This document shows positions 1 to 5,292 of a stretch of DNA of 10,000 nucleotides, one piece after another. This DNA is from Kiritimatiellota bacterium (lineage in GTDB: Bacteria > Verrucomicrobiota > Kiritimatiellia > JAAZAB01). The position numbers were made by a program, and so were the translations under genes. Each line of letters begins with the position of its first letter. Position 1 is the first letter of the stretch. The DNA lies in the NCBI GenBank assembly GCA_008636095.1, contig VSJD01000306.1, positions 1-10,000 of the forward strand, read 5' to 3'. The notes beneath the pieces were generated by a model. It was not told the DNA's origin. It did not search any database and was given only the letters and a program-made list of their open reading frames with translations.

Positions 1-220
1 CGCGAATTGTGGCCAACGCGCCACGATTCATCCGCAAAGCGTCACACACATCGTTCAAACCAATCGCATGCGTCAACTGGGCATAGACCAAGGCCGTGAC
101 ATGACTCCATGGCGTAAACGTCCGGCTTTTTTCATCAACTCCATATTCCTGCGCCAGATTATTTACAAGATGCGGCGAAATAAGGTTGCAAATCTGCTTC
201 AACATAGTGTATTTTTTCAT
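1..220 (-). CDS. IS4-type transposase, N-terminal 73 residues (truncated by window edge)
   Basis: The minus strand reads from ATG at 220 to the left edge without a stop. The product begins MKKYTMLKQICNLISPH and continues with a TFTPWSHVTALVYAQLTHAIGLNDVCDALR-type segment (residues 34-63). That layout, with a short helical start followed by F(T/S)PWSH..AL.(Y/F)AQL and a GL.D.C..L run, matches the N-terminal domain (DUF4372-like) found on many IS4-family DDE transposases. The catalytic residues lie outside the window. A strong ribosome site (AAAGGAGG, 233-240) supports the start. Whether the element is intact cannot be seen. Its upstream end must lie between this start and the pseudopilin gene at 340, on the opposite strand, so the insertion sits directly upstream of the pilin cluster. 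Confidence 0.75.
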   Translation of the reverse strand, partial: MKKYTMLKQICNLISPHLVNNLAQEYGVDEKSRTFTPWSHVTALVYAQLTHAIGLNDVCDALRMNRGALATIR

Positions 221-222
221 CG

Positions 223-287
223 CTGGAATGATCCTCCTTTCGTTTTTACTTCACCGTCATTATTTCATGACGGCCGGATCATTCCAG
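223..287 (-). promoter_or_regulatory. Inverted repeat covering the transposase ribosome site
   Basis: A perfect 12-bp inverted repeat pairs 223-234 (CTGGAATGATCC) with 276-287. Inside its loop a second perfect 7-bp stem pairs 254-260 (CCGTCAT) with 267-273. On a minus-strand transcript entering from outside, the long stem would end two bases before the transposase ATG and take up the 3' half of the AAAGGAGGAT ribosome site. Known IS elements such as IS10 and IS50 use comparable hairpins to block translation from external transcripts. That role here is inferred. The outer arm may alternatively be related to an IS terminal repeat. Confidence 0.5.
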
Positions 288-339
288 CTTTTTCATTTTC
301 TATGGGATGCTAATGTTTTAGATTTATGAATTTAATGTG

Positions 340-870
340 ATGAAAAAAGCATGTCATCATAATTCTGCATTCTGCATTCTACATTCTGCATTTTCTTGTG
401 CCTTCACCCTGATTGAACTGCTCATTACCATCGTCCTGGTCGGCATTGTCCTGCTGGCCCTGGTCATGAGTTTTCATGAATCGCTGAAAAGCTTGGAACG
501 GCAGAAGGATCTCCGGCCATCCTTAATCCTCTGCGAGGACCTGATGAACGAAATCCGGTCCAAGGCGTTTGCGGATCTGCAGTTTCCCGCGAATGTCGGT
601 CGGGAAGAGGCCGCCGTGCGTTGCTTATTTGATGACACGGATGATTACGACGATTGGTCTGAATCGCCACCTCAGGCCGTGGAGGGAACCGTGATGTCGA
701 ATTTCACCGGATTCACGCGAAGCGTTGTCGTGGTGAACGTGCCCGCCACGAATTTCAATTCCCCGCCGTTACCGGATTATTACACGAATAATTTTAAGCG
801 CATCACGGTCGTGGTCAGCAACGCACAGATGAGCGTATCCAATGTGTCGGTGGTAAGCCGGTATGACTAA
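340..870 (+). CDS. Type IV minor pseudopilin, PilV/MshD-like
   Basis: This is a prepilin-type protein of 176 residues. A 21-residue leader ends in SCA, followed by the N-methylation/cleavage motif FTLIELL (mature Phe at residue 22, Glu at +5) and one hydrophobic helix (about 22-45). The -1 residue is Ala rather than the usual Gly. The remainder has the small pseudopilin form, with a DDTDDYDDWSESPP stretch and C-terminal VVSNAQMSVSNVSVVSR strands that resemble PilV/MshD minor pilins. It would be processed by PilD-type peptidase and join a pilus or type II-like pseudopilus at the inner membrane. ATG at 340 is chosen; GTG at 337 is in frame and possible. No clear ribosome site is visible. Residues 8-17 are encoded by a heptamer array, and no later conventional start precedes the motif. 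It overlaps the next gene by 8 bp. Confidence 0.8.
   Translation: MKKACHHNSAFCILHSAFSCAFTLIELLITIVLVGIVLLALVMSFHESLKSLERQKDLRPSLILCEDLMNEIRSKAFADLQFPANVGREEAAVRCLFDDTDDYDDWSESPPQAVEGTVMSNFTGFTRSVVVVNVPATNFNSPPLPDYYTNNFKRITVVVSNAQMSVSNVSVVSRYD
362..389 (+). repeat. Heptamer tandem array (ATTCTGC x4) in prepilin leader
   Basis: Four adjacent 7-base units, three ATTCTGC and one ATTCTAC, are followed by a partial ATTT. The array is translated as part of the leader of the first pseudopilin (SAFCILHSAF). A 28-base array is not a multiple of three, so gain or loss of one unit would shift the frame of the pilin gene. Confidence 0.85.
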
Positions 871-1450
871 ACAGAAAAGAAAGTCGCAAGTCGCAAGTCG
901 AAGGGCGAAAGTCGAAAGTCAAAAGTCAAGACCTGCGACCTGTGACTTTCGACCTTCGACTCGTCAGTTCGCCTTCACCCTCATCGAGCTGGTGGTAACC
1001 ATGGTGATCATGGCGATCATTGCGCTGGTCACGATTGATTATCTGGTCAATGCCGGCCGGGTCTATACGCTCCTGCTGGCGCAACGCCAGGCCGACAGTG
1101 AACTGATGGCTGCCGTGGACCGGATGCGGCGAGAGGCGCGCACGGCAAGATCCACCCTCGTTGCGACAAACAATAAGTGGTCCTTTGTCAACGTGCAGAA
1201 TGTAACCGATGTGTTCACCAATACATTCGAAATGACCGCCGGCCAAGACGTGACCCTGAACAGCAACACTTTGGCCCGGGGTGTGGACCGGTTCGTGTTC
1301 CAGTATTTTAGCAAGACCAATGGCGTGCTTTCGCCGGCGACAAACCTTGCCGCGATTGACCATGTCGCGTTGTCATTCAAGGTGACCAACAGCCAGGCGG
1401 CATCCGAAATGGTCGTCAATTTCTTCCTGCGGGAGGGATTCCTCAAATGA
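863..1450 (+). CDS. Type IV minor pseudopilin, PilW/GspJ-like
   Basis: This is a prepilin of 195 residues. A long, strongly basic leader of 37 residues ends QFA, then the cleavage motif FTLIELVV (Phe38, Glu at +5) and a hydrophobic helix (about 38-60). The following helix with RQADSELMAAVDRMRREARTA and a strand-rich C-terminal half (VDRFVFQYFSKTNGV, IDHVALSFKVTN) matches the PilW/GspJ/MshO type of pseudopilin. The start at 863 lies inside the previous gene (8-bp overlap), which suggests translational coupling. No other ATG, GTG or TTG is in frame before the motif, so the leader must be translated through the AAGTCGN repeat array. The -1 residue is again Ala. It overlaps the next gene by ATGA at 1447-1450. 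The exact subtype is uncertain. Confidence 0.78.
   Translation: MTKQKRKSQVASRRAKVESQKSRPATCDFRPSTRQFAFTLIELVVTMVIMAIIALVTIDYLVNAGRVYTLLLAQRQADSELMAAVDRMRREARTARSTLVATNNKWSFVNVQNVTDVFTNTFEMTAGQDVTLNSNTLARGVDRFVFQYFSKTNGVLSPATNLAAIDHVALSFKVTNSQAASEMVVNFFLREGFLK
881..964 (+). repeat. Heptamer tandem-inverted repeat array (AAGTCGN) in prepilin leader
   Basis: Seven heptamers run from 881 to 929: AAGTCGC twice, AAGTCGA, AGGGCGA, AAGTCGA, then AAGTCAA twice. They are followed at 930-964 by inverse-oriented units (GCGACCT, GTGACTT, TCGACCT, TCGACTC), so the two arms can form an imperfect hairpin. The whole array is translated as residues 7-34 of the second pseudopilin and makes that leader unusually rich in Lys, Arg, Ser and Gln. 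Confidence 0.85.
1431..1438 (+). promoter_or_regulatory. Ribosome binding site of the PilX-propeller gene
   Basis: GGGAGGGA lies 8 bases before ATG at 1447, inside the last codons of the upstream pseudopilin gene. It favours ATG at 1447 over the in-frame TTG at 1498, which has no such site. Confidence 0.6.
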
Positions 1451-3099
1451 AATGTTGCAGCGAGGAAAAGTTTGGGAAAGTTCTTGGTTATTCGTTCTTG
1501 GTTGCGAAAACGAAGAACGAAGAACGTAGAACGAAGAACAATTCAGGCGTCACCCTGATCGGCATCATCGCGGCGATTGTGATTATGGGGTTACTGGGCG
1601 CCGGCGTGTTGATGCTCGTCTCGACCGGGTCAATGGAAAGTATTCAGACGCTGAATTGGGGCCAGTCTTTTTATGCCGCCGAAAGCGGCGTCAGCGCCGC
1701 GCGTGCTTATATGGCTACCAAGACGACCTGGTACACCAATTCCAGTACCATTACGGGAGCAGTGGGGTCGGCTTCCTTTATCGCGACTTTAAATACACAT
1801 GGCGGGATCACGTCAGTTGGTTCCAAAGATGAGGCGCAATGGACCAGTATATGGCGGCCAACGTGGCATGCCATGCTGGTTTATGGGAGTGGGGTAAATA
1901 CACCTTACAACCGAGGCTTTCCCAGATACCGGATCTGGGACGGTTCTGTCTGGTCGTCGCCATCCAATGCGTCAAGTATCGGAAATAATAGATACATTAA
2001 CTGGGTGGTTGTCAAGGCTTGTCCGAAGCGAGACGAATACATCGCGGCCACCATAGATGCCAACAGGCGGGTCATGGCCCAGGTATGGCGCGACGGAAGC
2101 TGGGGCGATCTCCAGACGATAGCCAGTGTGAACAACGCCGCCTACCGGGGCGTGGATGTTGCCTATGAGTCGCTATCCGGCGACGCCATGGTCGTGGCCG
2201 CCGATGGCGACGCCGATCCCGTCTGCTATGTCTGGAATGGTGCTGTGTGGACCGTATCAGGAAACGTAAATATTTCCAGAGCCGGGAATGCCATGTGGGT
2301 TAAGCTTGCCTCGGATCCCGTTTCTGATGAGATTATCGTGATGGTTCAGAATTCCCTCCAATATTATACTGCACAGGTCTGGAACGGCAACGCGTGGGGA
2401 AACGAGAATCTGCCCGCCGCTCGGTCGCCTGCCGTGCGATACGAATCCATGGCCGTGGAATATGAAACCAGCGGCGACCAGGCCATCATCGTTTCCGCTG
2501 GCGGAACCGCGGGTAATTTCAAATGGAATAGCTGGAACGGGACAATTTGGGGGACGGAAGACTCAGTTGCTTGCGGTGATGACTTTTATTGGGCGAGTCT
2601 TGTGAATGACCCTTATTCGGACGACTCGCTCTTGACCTTTATCAATACCGCCACTGCTGATGGCGGCAGGGTCTTCTGGAACGGCGCGGCCTGGGGGACA
2701 CGCTATGTGTTGGACTCCTCGATGGAAACCGAATTCGACCGTTGTATTGATGGGGCATTCGAGACTATTGACGGACACGCGGGCCATGCCGTGGTAGCCT
2801 ATGGCAACGGGTCAGTGGCCGTCGGCCGGCATGCCGCCGATCCGTCCAAAACCACATGGGAACCGGTTGCCGGGACCACTATATGCTCTGATGACACTGC
2901 TACTGTGCAGATACGCAGAACCGGCGACGGCAAGATTCTGGCATTAAGCTTTAATTGGACCGATACCCAGTACGAATTCTCCTGGTACGATGGGACCAAT
3001 TGGTCCGCCATAGAGACTTTGGAAACCGCCCCTTCGGTCACGGCCTCGCCTTGGAAAGAGCCCTTCATGATGGCGCCCCAACTCTGGGTCCTGCCGTAA
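1447..3099 (+). CDS. PilX-like pseudopilin fused to a WNGxxW repeat (beta-propeller-like) domain
   Basis: The protein has 550 residues, far longer than a usual minor pilin. The leader (1-34) ends NNSG, giving mature VTLIGIIAAIVIMGLLG with a hydrophobic helix (35-58). Position +5 is Gly, not the usual Glu; lack of Glu5 is a feature of some tip pseudopilins. QSFYAAESGVSAARAYM (residues 73-89) matches the PilX N-terminal family. From about residue 140 to 550 comes a repeat of roughly 50 residues marked by W(D/N)GxxW: WDG at 164, WRDGSW at 214, WNG at 263, 312, 363 and 411, and WYDG at 513. A degenerate unit lies near 461-475. Between them are acidic, strand-like segments (SGDAMVVAADGD, SDEIIVMVQNS). 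The pattern suggests a seven- or eight-bladed beta-propeller. I infer a tip protein displaying a large binding domain. No ligand can be assigned. Leader residues 12-31 are encoded by heptamer repeats. Confidence 0.75.
   Translation: MKCCSEEKFGKVLGYSFLVAKTKNEERRTKNNSGVTLIGIIAAIVIMGLLGAGVLMLVSTGSMESIQTLNWGQSFYAAESGVSAARAYMATKTTWYTNSSTITGAVGSASFIATLNTHGGITSVGSKDEAQWTSIWRPTWHAMLVYGSGVNTPYNRGFPRYRIWDGSVWSSPSNASSIGNNRYINWVVVKACPKRDEYIAATIDANRRVMAQVWRDGSWGDLQTIASVNNAAYRGVDVAYESLSGDAMVVAADGDADPVCYVWNGAVWTVSGNVNISRAGNAMWVKLASDPVSDEIIVMVQNSLQYYTAQVWNGNAWGNENLPAARSPAVRYESMAVEYETSGDQAIIVSAGGTAGNFKWNSWNGTIWGTEDSVACGDDFYWASLVNDPYSDDSLLTFINTATADGGRVFWNGAAWGTRYVLDSSMETEFDRCIDGAFETIDGHAGHAVVAYGNGSVAVGRHAADPSKTTWEPVAGTTICSDDTATVQIRRTGDGKILALSFNWTDTQYEFSWYDGTNWSAIETLETAPSVTASPWKEPFMMAPQLWVLP
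1480..1539 (+). repeat. Heptamer tandem-inverted repeat array (GTTCTTG / AACGAAG) in prepilin leader
   Basis: Units GTTCTTG, GTTATTC and GTTCTTG (1480-1500) are followed after a short spacer by inverse units AACGAAG, AACGAAG, AACGTAG and AACGAAG and a final AAC (1509-1539). The arms can pair as an imperfect hairpin. It is translated as part of the leader of the third pseudopilin (KTKNEERRTKN). Period 7 is shared with the arrays in the two preceding genes, but the unit sequence is different. Confidence 0.85.
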
Positions 3100-3172
3100 T
3101 GTGTCAGTTATAAACCCACCTTTTCCCATGACGACGGTATTCCTTGCTCACATTCGATGATAATCCGCATCA

Positions 3173-3202
3173 CATCTGTTTTGACGGCCGCACGAATGGA
3201 TG
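3173..3202 (+). repeat. Dyad element copy A, next to the PaaX-family gene stop
   Basis: CATCTGT, 16 bases, then ATGGATG, with TGACGGCCGCAC in the spacer. It matches copy B in the regulator's promoter region (in opposite orientation on the plus strand) with the same spacing and the same core. It lies 17 bp beyond the end of the regulator gene and 73 bp after the end of the propeller gene. It may be an operator or the end of a small mobile or repetitive element; sequence alone cannot decide. Confidence 0.6.
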
Positions 3203-3219
3203 TTAGGTTGTTTTAGCGT

Positions 3220-4029
3220 TTATTCGAGCTGACCGGCCAGTTCCCCCAGCAGACGCCGATGCCAGGCGATAACCTCTGCCCCACGGTATCCGTCCGGCCA
3301 TAAGGCTTTGGGCAACAAAGGATCCAGCGCCATGACTGCCCGGAATGCCCGGTTTGTTTCCCGGGCGCAAGCCCACAACGATTTTTGCGGCAATTGTTTC
3401 AACCGCAAGGCATCCCAATTTCGTCGCGCATTCTCGCAATACCATTGCTGACACTGTTCCAGCAAATCCGTGGGCCAGGCCGAGCGCACCACCTGTTCCG
3501 TGGGCAATCCCAGCACGGTGCGCGCCTCGAATAGATAGGCGTAAGACTTAATTCCCGCTGCCTTCACCAGATCATCATATTCCGGCCGGATATCGCGGGG
3601 CGTGATCCAGACGCTCCCTTGCAGACGCCCAATTCGCAGTCGGCGCAAGAAATGCCGTAAAACATTCCGATAACTCCGTTGTGTCTCGGGAATATCATAG
3701 ACCATTAAATACCAGATCCCCGGCCAGCGCCGCTGCCACCAGCGTTCCGGGCGAAAGATGTCGTCTGTGGCGCGCTCGCCTTTGGCGGTCAGACGCAATA
3801 CCGGCTCTTTTCCAGCCCCGCGCCGATAGGCCACCAAGCCCGCTTTGTATAATCGCCGGCGCGCGCCGTCATAAGCCAGGGTGCTGGGAAAGGAGCGGTT
3901 CCACATGAATGAGCGGCCCTGGGTCGCCAATAGTTTGGCCGTCATTTGCACAAGGTCCAGCAATTCCTCTCCCAGCCGGCGACGGACCACCGGCAGACTG
4001 AATCCTGGATGATCAAACCAATGCCACAT
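3220..4029 (-). CDS. PaaX-family transcriptional regulator with Cas2-like core
   Basis: The protein has 269 residues, with ATG at 4029 supported by AAGGAGGA six bases upstream. Residues about 24-92 look like a winged helix (TLAYDGARRRLYKAGLVAYRR, then LRLTAKGERA). Residues 103-178 resemble the PaaX middle domain, a Cas2-like ferredoxin fold: WYLMVYDIPETQRSYRNVLRHFLRRL, then GRLQGSVWITPRDI, with the Asp of YDIP (D112) where Cas2 has its metal-binding Asp. The C-terminal part has DPLLPKALWPDGYRG..A..WHRRL (236-260), typical of PaaX C-terminal domains. PaaX represses phenylacetate degradation in E. coli, but no such genes are nearby, so the target here is unknown. It is convergent with the pilin cluster and probably self-regulated through the dyad over its promoter. 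It could also be a solitary family member tied to a mobile or repetitive element. Confidence 0.8.
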   Translation of the reverse strand: MWHWFDHPGFSLPVVRRRLGEELLDLVQMTAKLLATQGRSFMWNRSFPSTLAYDGARRRLYKAGLVAYRRGAGKEPVLRLTAKGERATDDIFRPERWWQRRWPGIWYLMVYDIPETQRSYRNVLRHFLRRLRIGRLQGSVWITPRDIRPEYDDLVKAAGIKSYAYLFEARTVLGLPTEQVVRSAWPTDLLEQCQQWYCENARRNWDALRLKQLPQKSLWACARETNRAFRAVMALDPLLPKALWPDGYRGAEVIAWHRRLLGELAGQLE

Positions 4030-4035
4030 GACACG

Positions 4036-4043
4036 TCCTCCTT
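4036..4043 (-). promoter_or_regulatory. Ribosome binding site of the PaaX-family gene
   Basis: AAGGAGGA on the minus strand, six bases before ATG at 4029. It selects this start over the in-frame TTG at 4047, which overlaps the site region. Confidence 0.7.
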
Positions 4044-4071
4044 GCAAGTCGTTCGTGTACCGTCATTTTGT

Positions 4072-4099
4072 GTGTGATCGCATCTGTATCCAGTCACAC
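4072..4099. promoter_or_regulatory. Small inverted repeat GTGTGA-n16-TCACAC in the PaaX-family leader
   Basis: GTGTGA (4072-4077) and TCACAC (4094-4099) are perfect inverse copies separated by 16 bases, the same spacer length as in the CATCTGT dyad upstream. A further CATCTGT half-site lies inside it at 4081-4087. It sits between the predicted promoter and the start codon, so it could be a second regulator site or an mRNA hairpin. Confidence 0.35.
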
Positions 4100-4107
4100 T
4101 TGCTTCC

Positions 4108-4135
4108 ATATTACATCTGTTTGTGCGGCCGTCAA
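4108..4135 (-). promoter_or_regulatory. Predicted promoter of the PaaX-family gene
   Basis: On the minus strand TTGACG (4130-4135) is followed after 16 bases by TAATAT (4108-4113). The -35 is one base from consensus; the -10 matches four of six. The predicted transcript would start about 70 bases before the ATG. The dyad element copy B covers the -35 and the whole spacer, which is the geometry of an autorepressed promoter. Confidence 0.4.
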
Positions 4136-4143
4136 TACAGATG
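4114..4143 (-). promoter_or_regulatory. Dyad element copy B, probable operator of the PaaX-family gene
   Basis: A perfect 7-bp inverted repeat, CATCTGT (4114-4120) and ACAGATG (4137-4143), is separated by 16 bases holding the core TGACGGCCGCAC (read on the minus strand). Half-site spacing is about two helical turns, as expected for a dimeric winged-helix repressor. It overlaps the predicted promoter. Copy A on the other side of the gene is in opposite orientation. Confidence 0.55.
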
Positions 4144-4218
4144 ACAGTATGATATCCGGAAAAATCTGATCTTTTGGAGCCAAATCATTTTTTGACGAGG
4201 TCAGGAAATCCAACCTCA

Positions 4219-4248
4219 TTTCTATCATGACGGCCGCACAAACGGATA
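4219..4248 (+). repeat. Dyad element copy C (diverged)
   Basis: TGACGGCCGCAC at 4228-4239 is identical to copies A and B, and the similarity continues on the right through ACGGATA-n2-AGGTTA, matching copy A (GGATGTTAGGTT). The left half-site is degenerate (four of seven bases). Orientation is as in copy A. No gene start lies directly downstream, so it is either a distant operator or a dispersed repeat copy. Confidence 0.5.
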
Positions 4249-4250
4249 TA

Positions 4251-4336
4251 AGGTTAATGCGCGGGGCATGCGGGTGTTACTCCCCACCGGAACCTCGGTT
4301 TTGTCCGCTGAACAGATGCAGGGTTAATGCGTGGGG
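4251..4336 (+). repeat. Imperfect direct repeat, GGTTAATGCGYGGGG
   Basis: AGGTTAATGCGCGGGG (4251-4266) recurs as GGGTTAATGCGTGGGG at 4321-4336, two mismatches in 16 and 70 bp apart. The first copy adjoins dyad element C. The bases between show no coding signal. The role is unknown. Confidence 0.4.
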
Positions 4337-4668
4337 AGGTCATCTGGAAGCGTCGAAGCATAACCGCTGGCAAATGGAAGCCAGGATTTCGCCCAGCATC
4401 TTCACCCTTCTTTGCCGTGGCTCTCGGCCTCCGTAGCCAGAGCTACTACGGCGTAGAAGGCTGCTACAGGGAGTATCCTCCGTCGCCGAAGCGGCTATGG
4501 AGGACAGGATGGCAGGACAAGATGGCGTCCTTGGCTTCCCGCTTCGCTCGGATAGCTTCGCAGGACAAGTCGCAGGGTTCCGCAAAGACTCGACTTGCGT
4601 AGCTAAGGCTGCTGCGGCGGAGTAGGTTGCTCCGTCCCGACCTCTTCGAGTCGGGGCCGCGGGGTGCT
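4337..4668. repeat. Gene-free island of imperfect palindromes and repeated short motifs
   Basis: The 640 bp between the PaaX-family start and the lipoprotein stop hold no convincing gene, and this part is repeat mosaic. CCGTA/TACGG pair at 4431-4451. TCCTCC (4476-4481) and GGAGGA (4499-4504) flank GCC/GGC around GAAGC, giving 13 matches in a 15-bp arm. AGGAC/GTCCT follow at 4514-4532. The phrase GCAGGACAAG occurs near 4511 and 4560, with a degraded CTTCGCTCGGATAGCTTCGC segment before the second. A run of CTGCTGCGGCGGAG follows at about 4609. The same CTCCGTAGC/AGGCTGCTAC words recur in varied order, as in dispersed palindromic repeats that rearrange in place. Confidence 0.55.
4636..4655 (-). 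terminator. Hairpin just after the lipoprotein gene, possible terminator
   Basis: CCCGA (4636-4640) pairs with TCGGG (4651-4655), with CTC/GAG inside around a TTC loop and one bulged C. It lies 14 bp past the lipoprotein stop. There is no U-tract on the minus strand, so intrinsic termination is uncertain; it may simply be one more palindrome of the adjacent island. Confidence 0.3.
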
Positions 4669-5280
4669 TCACTTTGTTCGCGTTGCGTCTTTTAGCTTGT
4701 CCAGTACCCGTTTGGCCAACAAATTGATTTCCCATTTCAAACCAAACTGGTTTTTGGATTCCGTGGCAAGTGACCAGACCAACTTTTCGTTTTTAACATC
4801 GAACAGCCGGGATTCAACGTTCATGACCGCATTCGTCACCTGGTCCGGCGGATCATAATTATCCTTCCAGGAGTGTTGTAAAAATCCGGACAGATTCATT
4901 GGAACGGGGGACGAATTGTCGTCTGCAGTTTTCGCAGGTTGCTTGCTATTGACCATGCGGATCACCAAGACGCCATCGGTGCCCACGGCCTTCGCAATGG
5001 TGGCGATCCGGCCGGTGGTGCTTTCATTCAGACTGGGCACAAGGTTATAACTGCGGGTAACCATTTGGCCCTGGTTGCTTATCTGCCAGGCAAATTCGTC
5101 TTCGAACATGCGGCGGGTCTGATCCTGCTTGAAGAGCGCCACCACCGCGAGATGCCCAAAGCGGGTGCCGGTAACGTCCGTGTTACGCCACTCATCGAGC
5201 ACTTTCGTGGTAGTGCAGGCGGTAAGTAAGAGCAGGCCCATGCCCAGACAGGATGATTTGGTAATCATGTGTGTTTTCAT
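4669..5280 (-). CDS. Small secreted lipoprotein of unknown function
   Basis: The protein has 203 residues from ATG at 5280 (MKTHMITKSS). A signal peptide with hydrophobic core GMGLLLL leads to lipobox LTAC, so Cys22 would be lipidated after cleavage. ATG at 5268 is an alternative; neither has a clear ribosome site. The mature part opens with KVLDEWRNTDVTGTRFGHLAVVALFKQDQTRRMFEDEFAWQI, then SYNLVPSL and AKAVGTDGVLVIRMV. That is a pattern I know from conserved bacterial envelope lipoproteins that carry a TRR.FED..A..L motif and an ADAVLV-like strand, but I cannot name the family with certainty. It ends VESRLFDVKNEKLVWSLATES. It lies on the same strand as the barrel gene, 135 bp downstream of it, separated by a dispersed repeat, so it may have its own transcript. 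Confidence 0.75.
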   Translation of the reverse strand: MKTHMITKSSCLGMGLLLLTACTTTKVLDEWRNTDVTGTRFGHLAVVALFKQDQTRRMFEDEFAWQISNQGQMVTRSYNLVPSLNESTTGRIATIAKAVGTDGVLVIRMVNSKQPAKTADDNSSPVPMNLSGFLQHSWKDNYDPPDQVTNAVMNVESRLFDVKNEKLVWSLATESKNQFGLKWEINLLAKRVLDKLKDATRTK

Positions 5281-5292
5281 AAGCAAAGCAAT

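Noticed and set aside
68..313. Plus-strand open frame of 81 codons at the left edge
   Set aside because: It is antisense to the IS4-type transposase start, which has a good ribosome site and family match.
926..1446. Two minus-strand open frames of 145 and 127 codons
   Set aside because: They are antisense to the PilW-like gene, begin or end in its repeat array, and have no family features.
881..1539. CRISPR-like array in the pilin region
   Set aside because: Period is only 7 bases, there are no unique spacers of 25-40 bases, and the arrays are inside coding sequence. The Cas2-like fold of the neighbouring protein comes from PaaX, not from a CRISPR adaptation gene; no cas1 is seen.
3100..3170. 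Terminator between the propeller gene and the PaaX-family gene
   Set aside because: No GC-rich stem followed by a T-run was found on either strand between the two convergent stops.
4327..4735. Open frames on both strands in the region before the lipoprotein gene
   Set aside because: They are composed of palindromic repeat sequence, and the minus frame runs into the lipoprotein gene in another frame; the peptide is low-complexity and Arg/Ser-rich.
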